Positions 1 through 10,620 of a DNA stretch of 64,000 bases are shown piece by piece. The notes beneath the pieces are model-generated. The model saw only the letters and a list, made by a program, of their open reading frames with translations. It was not told the origin of the DNA and ran no database searches. The DNA is taken from assembly GCA_039111635.1 (NCBI GenBank), contig JBCAQO010000009.1, positions 1,364,001-1,428,000 on the forward strand, in the 5' to 3' direction. The stretch comes from Heterobasidion occidentale. Its lineage: Eukaryota; Basidiomycota; Agaricomycetes; Russulales; Bondarzewiaceae. Within the stretch, counting starts at the first letter, position 1; each line of letters opens with the position of its first letter. Position numbers and translations under genes: made by a program.

Positions 1-155
1 TACTCTGCAGGTTAGGCTCTTGAATACATTATAGTTCTCACAGACAAGACTGAGTGTTCCGTTTAACCCTGCAGTCCAAAACTTGCCTGTTTCAACAGAT
101 TATGAGACTTGTTGGTCTCTACTAAAATATAGACACCACTCGTAAGATCCAGAAC

Positions 156-410
156 TCACCCAATAATCTGAAACACCCCAATGCCATTGACCCGCTCTCC
201 GTCAATAGCGCCGCTTGCCGGCAAGGCACCAACATTTCTTTCAAGACCCGCTACAAGCCCTCCGCCAGTCAGGTGTCTAACCACCTGCTCTACTATCATA
301 TGACATGTTGTCTGACAGACTAGCCCAACCACCGAGAAGAGCCTCCCCTCACTAAAAAAGAGCCACTCCGCCAGCAACTGATCTTCCTCTTGGTGTAACT
401 GTCTACTCAT
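156..410 (-). CDS. Unidentified 84-codon ORF, possible host exon
   Basis: I do not recognise this ORF. It starts with ATG at 410-408 and reads as an ordinary mixed protein rather than low-complexity sequence. Its stop codon overlaps a good 5' splice-site consensus (GTGAGT on the minus strand, 159-154), so it could be an exon that continues across an intron. The stretch keeps many CpG dinucleotides, while the LTR remnant just to its right has lost nearly all of its own, so it is either not repeat-derived or younger. No domain is visible. It may equally be a chance ORF. Confidence 0.2.
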   Translation of the reverse strand: MSRQLHQEEDQLLAEWLFFSEGRLFSVVGLVCQTTCHMIVEQVVRHLTGGGLVAGLERNVGALPASGAIDGERVNGIGVFQIIG

Positions 411-474
411 TGAACCAGCAGCCTATCCCTTCAACTCCATGCGCATTTGTGTCCGTCATGAGTACACATGGGGA

Positions 475-720
475 GCCTCCTTTCATTATTGTTAGATAGA
501 AGAAGACCATCACGTACCTCCACATCATTGAGAGACTCTCAAAGATCATTTTCTTAGACTCTTTAAAAATAAGGCAGACAACAACCCCGACTTTTTATGA
601 AGAGCCCAAAGATGATCCATCATCTTTATCCATTGGAGTTTATAGTTACACAATATAGCATAACTATAGCCTAGGGATTCCTTTATGCATTGGTGCATAT
701 GATAGGTCTCTGCCCTAACA
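475..720 (+). repeat. Decayed 3' part of a gypsy-1-family LTR
   Basis: This stretch aligns by eye with the last 240 bp or so of the gypsy-1 LTRs at 12038-12871 and 21899-22731, and ends on the same CCTAACA terminus. Differences are mostly transitions at former CpG sites: a segment that holds about 15 CpGs in the intact LTR holds about two here. The upstream part of the LTR is too diverged or missing to delimit. The remnant abuts a copia fragment at 721, the same gypsy-in-copia nesting as the younger pair further right. Confidence 0.8.
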
Positions 721-965
721 GGCCCTCCCTGCTCAAATCCCTCAGGCTACTTTATGTAAACCACAATGTCTAGATTATCATTAATAAATGCACAAGAATT
801 GTCTGCAAGATACAGGATCATAGAACTTCCACACCTTGTATTCATCAAGGTAACCAATAAAGATTTTTTTTTGCATATGAGACCCAAATCCATCTCTCTT
901 GTTCCTTTGCACATGCACATAAGCAAGACAGCCCCAGACCCACAAATATTTGACAGGAAAATGTA
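721..965 (-). pseudogene. Decayed copia fragment (RT piece joined to IN piece)
   Basis: On the minus strand, 721 to about 800 matches the copia RT segment with the motif HAFINGDLD, here CAFINDNLD. About 815-960 matches the integrase segment around VWGCLAYVHVQRDK and CVFIGYP, read in a shifted frame. In intact copies these two pieces lie more than 1 kb apart, so this scrap carries an internal deletion. Substitutions are mainly C-to-T and G-to-A. It is not functional. Confidence 0.75.
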
Positions 966-1189
966 AATACCTTGGATGTCACCTAGCATGGGTCACACAA
1001 TACAAGGGCATACAACAAGTACAACATGATTGTGTTTCAAGAACTGTACATAGATTTTCTAGGAAACACTAGAGCCTAACACAATTGGCACATGCTATAT
1101 CCTACAACATATCTCTTACTAAACAAGCCTAAGTGCTCAGTGCTACTAATCCACTCCAACTTGCTTTCCTGCTTGTGTCATCAAATAGA

Positions 1190-1560
1190 TCTCCCTTCTA
1201 ACAATATTACAGTGGTCCAATTTATGAGTAATTTTGGTGTCCTCACCTTGTTTGATATCTAAAATGACTACAATCACTGTTGCACCTTGACCATCCTAGG
1301 CAATTTCTGTCAACAGACAGGTGATGTTATCCTCCCCTCAGTAGATGTCTACATGATATGGCTAGGGGACTTCAATTGTCATCATCCTTTCTGGGATCAT
1401 GCCGAGGACACATGCCTCTTTATGAATGATGCAACAGAGGAAGTCAACTATCTGCTCCATACCTTAGCTAATCTCAATCTATGCCATGTACCTGCAGGTT
1501 CTCACCAACACTAGGAAATTTGACAAGCATCTTAATGCCAATGCTCTCCAGCATGGTGCA
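1190..1560 (+). pseudogene. LINE endonuclease fragment
   Basis: The reading frame contains WLGDFNCHHPFWD, the GDFN-x-HHP-x-WD signature of the AP-type endonuclease domain of non-LTR retrotransposons. A decayed FDI-x-NDYNH block lies upstream. The typical PAG-SPTLGNLTS block near 1495-1530 is split over two frames. Only this domain remains, with no RT beside it. Confidence 0.7.
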
Positions 1561-3869
1561 GTTTCCTATCCTCAAAAACTCAAGTATCTATAGCATCTTG
1601 AACATCTTTGTGGACAAGAACCCTTGTTAGTACTAATGTTAATCTATGTATGCAAGAAAATTACCATCATCTATTGTGAAACCAGTATTGATGTGATTGC
1701 ATACCGTCGTTGTAATTACATGCTGTAATTGCATGTGATAATTGTACATGGTGATTGCATGCTATTTGTTATACTATCTCTTCAGTGTAGGGTGTAGATG
1801 GAGTACAGAGTGCAGGTGGAAGGAATTTATATGCCAAGAAAAAGGAAAAACAAATACTGTCAAAAAGAACAGGAAATTTGGTCTTAGCAAGCCACTAGCA
1901 AACCTTGATGAAGGATCACTTATTGTTTGTACACCAATTCTGTGACTTGTATGATGGACTACAAGTATTTGCCTGTGAGATGATATAGTCTGCAGATAGT
2001 TTGTTTTAGGTAAAAATGTAATTTAAAGGATTGAGTGAGCACAAATAGCAGGCTTTTGTCAGGCATGAGCTAACAAAGGAACATAGAGCATACTAACTGG
2101 GTGCCTGTGAGTGTGTACCAGTGAGCACATAGGGTAGGTGGGATGTAAGATGAAATCTAAAATATGCTAGATATAAGAGAATGGACCTATGTAAATAGAA
2201 AAAGATTGGGCAAAGATTGTGCATCCATGCTAGGGGCTATGTCTGTCTGCAAGTGTACCTTCTAATGGAGTGTATGTTTGTCAGATAATAAATTCAAATG
2301 TGGTGCATTTTGGCAATACTGAAAAAGTAGACAGTTGGAGAAGAATATATTACTTAGCTTATGTAGAGAAGTGAGAAAGACACAAGTGAAGGATAAGAGC
2401 AGAGACTAATAAAAATGTTGTTGGCACTGAAGAGGCCGAGAAATGTTGAGGAATGTTGAGAACTGTTGCTTGCATTGATCACAGAATAGTATTATTTTTT
2501 GGCATGCCAAATCTGTTTGATGGGCAAGTATTGGCTAAGGGATCAGTTTCTTTGCCAAGAATAGTTAGGTTTTGAGCATGAAAGGGAGAAACAAGCAATT
2601 GCTTGCAGTTAAGGGATCATCTTTAGGTAGAAAAATAAGAGATCAGGTTGCCAGACATTATTTAAATTGTGGCAAGCTAGTCTTGATGCATTGTTGAGGA
2701 TCACTAGGAAAAGTCAGGTATTGTTAAGATGTGTCAGAAATTAAAAACAATTATGAGAAATCATAATAAAATGTGGATATTCACACAAAAGGACACAATT
2801 TTTGATGGTAACTGAGCAATTATTGTCTGGGACAGTCCTTTATAAAGTAGAGTAGGAAGATATTAATCTTGAAGATTATGCTAGCATAAACACATTTTCT
2901 TACAATTCTCAATAATGTAGAGGTACACTATCAAAAGTTGTGCATTTAAGAGCCTGAAAATTTTGTGGAGTGCAGAGGGAGTACAGCCCATATGCATAAT
3001 CCATAAAAATATTTAATATAGGGACAAACAAGAGAAAAGGCATGCAAAAAACAAATCAGATAGCCTTAATTGTTAAAATGCTAAAGTAAATGGAGGAAGA
3101 AGGTTTGTTTGGTGGGTGGTATAGTAGAAGACGAGTAACTGTCATAAATTTAAATAGAAGACTATTATGAAAAGTAAGTTATGGGTTCTCTCTATCCTCT
3201 GTAATATCATTTATTGCTGACTAGTTTAAGTGAGGTCTATGCCTAGACTTAGTAGTTTTCCATATAGTCCGGCATGTTGCTCTTTCACAATATACTCTTT
3301 ACTTTCAAGTTTATTACCTGTCATTTCTCTCATCTTCAACTACTTAGATTCATGAAATTGTCATAACCTTTTCTCCAAAGCAGGCTCAAAGAAGCAAATT
3401 TTCTGAATTTTCACATATAAAGGTGGCCGCACTGATGCATGCCAAGAATCTAGCTAGAAGATTTAAGAAATTTCAATTTTGTGTGTACAAACAAGTAGGC
3501 CAAAATTAAGGGAAACATGTATTTAAATTTGTAGTTTTAAAAAAATACATTATTCAAGACTTTGAAACAGGGTAAAAGTGGGAAGCAAGTGAGCTAGAGT
3601 TACAAGTACTAACTAAGTAAGAGTTATTATGCTCAATTTTGCAACAAAAAATAAACTCAGACCACACACTAGGGTGTCTGACAGATAAAGGTTGAACTGC
3701 TGCTATTATGATGGTAGCAAAAAGAGTAGCAATGGCAAGCAATGATAATGATGTATGGTTTAAGTTTGAGCTTAGAGACAGACCTTGCCAAATGTCTTTC
3801 CATCCTGAAAGAAATGCAAGAATAATGTACACAAGCTTAATTGCAGAGCTAATGAACATGTGCTAGAGC
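1561..3869. other. AT-rich stretch without recognisable feature
   Basis: I see no domain, RNA gene or repeat boundary here. The ORFs present, such as the hydrophobic minus-strand one at 3554-3859, look like products of base composition. Confidence 0.5.
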
Positions 3870-4400
3870 TGTTCTTTGTGGCCGTTCTGGTTGATGTGGC
3901 ATGGGTGCCACATGCGTGCCACCTTTGGGACTCATTGATTACTCGCCTCTGCAGCTGAGAGCGGCCCTAGAGCCACTCCCAGAGCGGGTATATTGCTTTC
4001 TTTCTCCTTTTGGACTGTCTCACTTTGTTTCCACCTTGTCTCACTTTGTTTCAGTTGTTTCACCGGGTTAGCCGGCTGAGGCGGTCCTGTGTGATGTCAC
4101 TGACACTCCGGACCGACCTCCAGGTGGAGCTTTTGACCGCTTTGTAAGGTGGACCACCCGTAATGACTCGTTGATGTCATACCTTCCTTTTTCGTTTCTT
4201 ATTGTTCTGTGTAGCTTAAATACCCGTGGTCCGAGGGCGATTCTTTCTTCAGACTCTTACCCTCTGGACCACAGGTGCGCTCCCTTCTCTTCTTTGTATC
4301 TACTTTAGACTCTTACCCTCTGGACCACAGTCCTGTCGTTATAGAGCTTCTTTTTGGCACTCTCTCTGTGCCAGTCGCTTCATTCTCATTGCGCTCAACA
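3870..4400 (+). repeat. 5' LTR of copia A
   Basis: This 531-bp LTR starts TGTTCTTTGTGG and ends GCGCTCAACA. It has a TTAAATA box near 4217 and two direct copies of CAGACTCTTACCCTCTGG (one base changed in the second) 56 bp apart near its 3' end. Its end variant (CATTCTCATTGCG) is shared with the solo LTR at 19875-20405 and not with A's own 3' LTR. Confidence 0.93.
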
Positions 4401-4418
4401 GGTTATGGGCCCTGCGCT
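4401..4418 (+). promoter_or_regulatory. Primer-binding site, half initiator tRNA-Met
   Basis: Immediately after the LTR the sequence GGTTATGGGCCCTGCGCT is complementary to the anticodon stem-loop of initiator tRNA-Met (loop CUCAUAA or CCCAUAA), with at most one or two mismatches to the yeast and human tRNAs as I know them. Drosophila copia and yeast Ty5 use such internal tRNA priming. The same site follows the 5' LTRs of C (23334), D (31922), F (39846) and, on the minus strand, E (47921). Confidence 0.8.
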
Positions 4419-4594
4419 CTAGCGACTTTGCTCTACATCGTTTTATCGACACTTTCTGGTCTCCCCTCTGCTGTGCCACACCTTTCTGGCCACACCTCTT
4501 TGCTGCCACATCTTCCCCATTGCTTTCCCTGCCTTTCCTATCACCCCACATCACTTCCAACACCTTTCCCTCCTCGTGCCACTCGTGCCACACC

Positions 4595-7481
4595 ATGTCT
4601 GACCCCTCATTCGCTCTCCCTTCTGTCTCCCCTCTCAATAATCGCAACTATCCTTCCTGGTCCAAGGAGATCAAGGCCTGGCTTCGTCTCAAAGGCCGGA
4701 CGCCCCATCGCCACTGGCTTCGCAACTATCGTCCCTTCGTCGTCCCCATTCGTCTTGCAGACTTGTCTGTCATCTACTCTGCTGGTGTTGGGACTGTGGT
4801 GTTCAATCCGGTCGTTGGAGGCAAGAGGGCGCAGTCTGTGGAGTTCTCAAACGTCCTGCATTCAAGCGCTACAAGGCCTATGTGGAGAATCTGACTGGGC
4901 AGCGCATTTTGGCTTTGCAGGATGACAAGGGAGGAGAGTACATGTCCAATGCCTGGGACGCGTTTTGTTTGGAGCATGGGATCGCTAGGAGGCACACAGC
5001 GCGCAATCGGCCACAGCAGAACGGCGTGGCTGAGCGTGCCAATCGCACCATCATGGAGGCCCTCACTGCCATGCTCTCTGAATCGCGTTTGCCGCTTGTT
5101 TTCTGGGGCGAGGCTCTGGCTGCTTATATGCACGTCTGGAATCGACTCTGGACGTCTACCCTGAGCAAGACGCCATTTGAGATGGTCAATGGGATGAAAC
5201 CGGACGTTTCGCACTTGCGGGTCTGGGGCTGCTTGGCTTATGTGCATGTGCAGAGGGACAAAAGGGGATTTGGATCGCATATGGAGAAGTGCGTGTTTAT
5301 TGGGTACCCTGACGGCTACAAGGCGTGGAAGTTCTACAATCCTGCGACTCGGAAGGTCATTATTTCGGAAAGGGCAGACTTTGATGAGCGATTCTTTCCT
5401 GGGAATCGCAACTTTGATGCTAACACCCAGTCTGCCACCCCTCCTCCTTCGTCTCTGTTCAGTCTTTGGGATGCAGATGTTGATCCGGTGCCGTTCTGGG
5501 GGGGGAAGCAGATGCTCCTCCTCCTGCTGGGCACCTGGAAGACGCTCCCATCGATCAGGATCATCCTGTGGCAGACCCAGCACCTCCTCCACCTCTTGCT
5601 CCTGTTGTTGTTCCTCCTGTTGCTCCCCCTCCTGTCATTCCAGCGCCACCTCCTGCTCTCAGAACACGCTCTAGGAATCGCTCTGCCACCCCTGAGCCAG
5701 GTCCATCTGTCACTCGACGCTCTACTCGCACTCGTCGCGCCCCTGGTGAATGGTGGAAGCTTAGGACGCTGCCTGCAGACAATGATGCTCATTCGGACTC
5801 CGCTCAGGACGCCCCTGATGCTTCTGGAGATGCAGAGATGGAACCCATTGTTGAAGACACATTTCTGGCTGAAGTCGAGCGTGCCCTGTTCATCTCTGGT
5901 GCTGAAAAGGCTGAGCCCTCGACGTATCGTCAGGCAATGAAGCGCCCTGATGCAGATGAGTGGCAGAAGGCGGCAGAGGAAGAGATGGAGGCCCATGCTC
6001 GGAATCGCACCTGGGACATTGTTCCACTCCCTGAGGGCTGCAAGGCGATCGGTTCTCGTTGGTTTTCAAGGTGAAGCACAACACGGATGGCTCTGTCGAA
6101 CGCTACAAGGCTCGTCTCGTCGCCAAGGGCTTCAGTCAGCGCCCTGGGTTTGATTATTTCGAGACATTCGCACCCACAGCCAAGTTTGCAGCCATTCGTG
6201 CGATCCTTGCTCTCTCTGCCCTCGAGGACTTTCACCTGCGCTCTGTGGACATCTCCCATGCGTTTATCAATGGCGATCTAGACACTGTGTGTGTATATGG
6301 AGCAGCCTGAGGGATTTGAGCAGGGAGGTTCTGAGATGGTCTGTCGCTTGATGAAGGGCTTGTATGGGCTGAAGCAGGCGAGTCGGCTGTGGTACAGGAA
6401 GCTCAAGGCGGTACTGGAGCGCATGGGATTCAAGGCGATCTACTCTGACAACAGCATCTATGTCTATGCCAAGGATCAGGTCAAGGTCATTCTGCCAGTC
6501 TTTGTGGATGACTGCACTTTTGCGTCGAATTCCTTGTCCCTGCTCGATGATCTGGTCGTTGAGCTCTCTAGGTCGTTCAAGCTTCGCGATTTGGGACCCA
6601 CCACCGCTCTTCTTGGGATAGAGATTGCTAGGGATCACGCAAATTGTCGCCTGATGCTCTCCCAGCGCCAGTACATCCTAGACATGCTGGAGCGTTACGG
6701 ACAGGCCGACTCGACCCCTGTGAAGAGTCCCATGGTCCCTGGCACCAATCTCTCTGTCTCCATGGCCCCTGTATTGACTGAGGACAAGGAGTACATGAAG
6801 AAGGTTCCCTACATCTCTGCTGTTGGTTCCTTGCTGTTCCTTGCACTTGCCACTTGTCCTGACATCGCCCCACGGTCTCTGTCCTGTGCCGTTTCAACTC
6901 GAATCCTGGGATTGCGCACTGGAAGGCTGTGAAGCATTTGTTTTGCTACCTGAGAGGCACCCTGGATTATCGACTTGTCTATGGCCCCACCGACTCCAAG
7001 GAGCTCTTTACCTCGTTCCGTGATGCTGATCATGCAGGCAACCCTGACAACGCACGGTCCACCAGTGGATATGTGTTGCGCATTGGCTCTGGAGCGATCA
7101 GCTGGAGCTCCAAGCTCCAGGGACTCGTTGCACAGTCGACCACAGAGGCTGAGTTCATTGCTGCTGTTGATGCGGGCCGGGAGATCGTCTGGATGCGCAA
7201 TTTGCTCACTGAACTTGGCTACTCCCTTTCTGAGCCGTCGATTCTCCGCGTCGATAACCAGTCGGCTGTTGCAGTCAGCAAGAATCCAGAGCACCATGGG
7301 CGCATGAAGCATCTTGACCTTCGTTTCTTTTGGCTCAGGGACCAGGTAGAGGCTGGTGTGATTGCTCCAGCCTACGTTCCTACTGCGGAGAACGCTGCGG
7401 ACATCCTGACGAAGGCTGTTCCACCTGAGAAGGTGAAGATTTTGCTGCAGCTTGATGGGACTAGAGGATCTGGCGCATTAG
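4595..7481 (+). pseudogene. Gag-Pol remnant of copia A
   Basis: The start is ATG at 4595 (MSDPSFALP), as in the other copies. After the first 37 or so Gag residues a deletion near 4697 fuses AWLRLKG to the PR-proximal TPHRHWLRNY. A second deletion at about 4860 joins the end of PR (SVEFSNVLH) to mid-IN (FKRYKAYVENLTG). The IN catalytic glutamate region, RT with FVDD, and RNase H are present. Several one-base indels break the frame, for example near 5267, 5493, 6060, 6293, 6871 and 7440. The eight-G run at 5498-5505 is preceded by a missing base. It cannot make a full polyprotein and would depend on other copies. Confidence 0.88.
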
Positions 7482-7524
7482 GAGGGTGTTTTGGACGCTC
7501 TAGAGGCGTGGAATCAGGAGGGTG

Positions 7525-8055
7525 TGTTGTTTGTGGCCGTTCTGGTTGATGTGGCATGGGTGCCACATGCGTGCCACCTATTGGACTCATTGATTACTCG
7601 CCTCTGCAGCTGGGAGCGGCCCTAGAGCCACTCCCAGAGCGGGTATATTGCTTTCTTTCTCCTTTTGGACTGTCTCATTTTGTTTCCACCTTGTCTCACT
7701 TTGTTCCAGTTGTTTCACCGGGTTAGCCGGCTGAGGCGGTCCTGTGTGATGTCATTGACACTCCGGACCGACCTCCAGGTGGAGCTTTTGACCGCTTTGT
7801 AAGGTGGACCACCTGTAATGACCCGTTGATGTCATACCTTCCTTTTTCGTTTCTTATTGTTCTCTGTAGCTTAAATACCCGTGGTCCGAGGGCGATTCTT
7901 TCTTCAGACTCTTACCCTCTGGACCACAGGTGCGCTCCCTTCTGTTCGTTGTATCTACTTCAGACTCTTACCCTCTGGACCACAGTCCTGTCGTTATAGA
8001 GCTTCTTTTTGGCACTCTCTCTGTGCCAGTCGCTTCGTTGTCACTGCGCTCAACA
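7525..8055 (+). repeat. 3' LTR of copia A
   Basis: This 531-bp LTR is preceded by the purine-rich tract CAGGAGGGTG, the likely polypurine tract. It is followed by GGTTAT, the first six bases of the family's primer-binding site, and then by an inverted LTR. This suggests it once was the 5' LTR of a further internal region, a tandem arrangement into which copia B inserted. Confidence 0.9.
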
Positions 8056-8061
8056 GGTTAT

Positions 8062-8592
8062 TGTTGAGCGCAGTGACAACGAAGCGACTGGCACAGAGAG
8101 AGTGCCAAAAAGAAGCTCTATAACGACAGGACTGTGGTCCAGAGGGTAAGAGTCTGAAGTAGATACAACGAACAGAAGGGAGCGCACCTGTGGTCCAGAG
8201 GGTAAGAGTCTGAAGAAAGAATCGCCCTCGGACCACAGGTATTTAAGCTACAGAGAACAATAGGAAACGAAAAAGGAAGGTATGACATCAACGAGTCATT
8301 ACGGGTGGTCCACCTTACAAAGCGGTCAAAAGCTCCACCTGGAGGTTGGTCCGGAGTGTCAGTGACATCACACAGGACCGCCTCAGCCGGCTAACCCGGT
8401 GAAACAACTGAAACCAAGTGAGACAAGGTGGAAACAAAGTGAGACAGTCCAAATGGAGAAAGAAAGCAATATACCCGCTCTGGGAGTGGCTCTAGGGCCG
8501 CTCCCAGCTGCAGAGGCGAGTAATCAATGAGTCCCATAGGTGGCACGCATGTGGCACCCATGCCACATCAACCAGAACGGCCACAAACAACA
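8062..8592 (-). repeat. 3' LTR of copia B
   Basis: 531 bp in reverse orientation, from TGTTGAGCGC to CAAACAACA. The internal region, with the tract CACCCTCCTG (the polypurine tract on the minus strand), follows directly. Confidence 0.93.
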
Positions 8593-8635
8593 CACCCTCC
8601 TGATTCCACGCCTCTAGAGCGTCCAAAACACCCTC

Positions 8636-10612
8636 CTAATGCGCCAGATCCTCTAGTCCCATCAAGCTGCAGCAAATCTTCACCTTCTCAGGTGGAACAG
8701 CCTTCGTCAGGATGTCCGCAGCGTTCTCCGCAGTAGGAACGTAGGCTGGAGCAATCACACCAGCCTCTACCTGGTCCCTGAGCCAAAAGAAACGAAGGTC
8801 AAGATGCTTCATGCGCCCATGGTGCTCTGGATTCTTGCTGACTGCAACAGCCGACTGGTTATCGACGCGGAGAATCGACGGCTCAGAAAGGGAGTAGCCA
8901 AGTTCAGTGAGCAAATTGCGCATCCAGACGATCTCCCGGCCCGCATCAACAGCAGCAATGAACTCAGCCTCTGTGGTCGACTGTGCAACGAGTCCCTGGA
9001 GCTTGGAGCTCCAGCTGATCGCTCCAGAGCCAATGCGCAACACATATCCACTGGTGGACCGTGCGTTGTCAGGGTTGCCTGCATGATCAGCATCACGGAA
9101 CGAGGTAAAGAGCTCCTTGGAGTCGGTGGGGCCATAGACAAGTCGATAATCCAGGGTGCCTCTCAGGTAGCAAAACAAATGCTTCACAGCCTTCCAGTGC
9201 GCAATCCCAGGATTCGAGTTGAAACGGCACAGGACAGAGACCGTGTGGGCGATGTCAGGACAAGTGGCAAGTGCAAGGAACAGCAAGGAACCAACAGCAG
9301 AGATGTAGGGAACCTTCTTCATGTACTCCTTGTCCTCAGTCAATACAGGGGCCATGGAGACAGAGAGATTGGTGCCAGGGACCATGGGACTCTTCACAGG
9401 GGTCGAGTCGGCCTGTCCGTAACGCTCCAGCATGTCTAGGATGTACTGGCGCTGGGAGAGCATCAGGCGACAATTTGCGTGATCCCTAGCAATCTCTATC
9501 CCAAGAAGAGCGGTGGTGGGTCCCAAATCGCGAAGCTTGAACGACCTAGAGAGCTCAACGACCAGATCATCGAGCAGGGACAAGGAATTCGACGCAAAAG
9601 TGCAGTCATCCACAAAGACTGGCAGAATGACCTTGACCTGATCCTTGGCATAGACATAGATGCTGTTGTCAGAGTAGATCGCCTTGAATCCCATGCGCTC
9701 CAGTACCGCCTTGAGCTTCCTGTACCACAGCCGACTCGCCTGCTTCAGCCCATACAAGCCCTTCATCAAGCGACAGACCATCTCAGAACCTCCCTGCTCA
9801 AATCCCTCAGGCTGCTCCATATACACCACAGTGTCTAGATCGCCATTGATAAACGCATGGGAGATGTCCACAGAGCGCAGGTGAAAGTCCTCGAGGGCAG
9901 AGAGAGCAAGGATCGCACGAATGGCTGCAAACTTGGCTGTGGGTGCGAATGTCTCGAAATAATCAAACCCAGGGCGCTGACTGAAGCCCTTGGCGACGAG
10001 ACGAGCCTTGTAGCGTTCGACAGAGCCATCCGTGTTGTGCTTCACCTTGAAAACCCAACGAGAACCGATCGCCTTGCAGCCCTCAGGGAGTGGAACAATG
10101 TCCCAGGTGCGATTCCGAGCATGGGCCTCCATCTCTTCCTCTGCCGCCTTCTGCCACTCATCTGCATCAGGGCGCTTCATTGCCTGACGATACGTCGAGG
10201 GCTCAGCCTTTTCAGCACCAGAGATGAACAGGGCACGCTCGACTTCAGCCAGAAATGTGTCTTCAACAATGGGTTCCATCTCTGCATCTCCAGAAGCATC
10301 AGGGGCGTCCTGAGCGGAGTCCGAATGAGCATCATTGTCTGCAGGCAGCGTCCTAAGCTTCCACCATTCACCAGGGGCGCGACGAGTGCGAGTAGAGCGT
10401 CGAGTGACAGATGGACCTGGCTCAGGGGTGGCAGAGCGATTCCTAGAGCGTGTTCTGAGAGCAGGAGGTGGCGCTGGAATGACAGGAGGGGGAGCAACAG
10501 GAGGAACAACAACAGGAGCAAGAGGTGGAGGAGGTGCTGGGTCTGCCACAGGATGATCCTGATCGATGGGAGCGTCTTCCAGGTGCCCAGCAGGAGGAGG
10601 AGCATCTGCTTC
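8636..10612 (-). pseudogene. Copia B RT-RNase H part of Pol
   Basis: This is the C-terminal part of the copia polyprotein, open without interruption to its stop at 8636. In order it carries a proline-rich linker after IN, the RT (FKVKHNTDGSVERYKARLV, SVDISHAFINGDLD, LMKGLYGLKQASRLWY and the catalytic FVDD) and the RNase H (DADHAGNPDNARSTSGY, STTEAEFIAAVDAGREIVW). RT copies the element RNA into cDNA inside virus-like particles and RNase H removes the template. It is out of frame with the upstream IN because the junction run (10612-10620) has nine bases instead of eight. Confidence 0.9.
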
Positions 10613-10620
10613 CCCCCCCC
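10612..10620 (-). other. Nine-G run at the IN/RT junction (copia B)
   Basis: The minus strand reads CTG followed by a total of nine G and then AAGCAG. Eight G joins IN and RT in one frame, as in D and F; nine puts RT in the +1 frame. It is the only frame break in the retained part of B. Confidence 0.9.

Larger units (their letters stand above)
3870..8055 (+). mobile_element. Copia A: internally deleted Ty1/copia element
   Basis: The element has 531-bp LTRs at both ends, which begin TGTT and end CAACA, around an internal region of 3,124 bp against 4,542 bp for the family. Two deletions remove most of Gag and the end of PR plus the start of IN. The two LTRs differ at roughly a dozen positions by eye, more than in copies D, E or F. 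The flanks do not match (AGAGC on the left, GGTTA on the right), so the ends probably come from different insertions joined by recombination. Confidence 0.9.
7525..8592. repeat. 1.07-kb palindrome of two head-to-head LTRs
   Basis: Two 531-bp LTRs face each other with only 6 bp (GGTTAT) between them, giving a near-perfect inverted repeat. Arm differences seen by eye are few, for example TATTGG versus TATGGG near 7580. Confidence 0.9.

Noticed and set aside
3554..3859. 101-codon hydrophobic minus-strand ORF
   Set aside because: It lies in AT-rich DNA and its hydrophobic content follows from base composition; no signature was seen.
7881..8236. Two mirror-image 80-codon ORFs
   Set aside because: Both lie within the head-to-head LTR palindrome and are LTR sequence, not genes.
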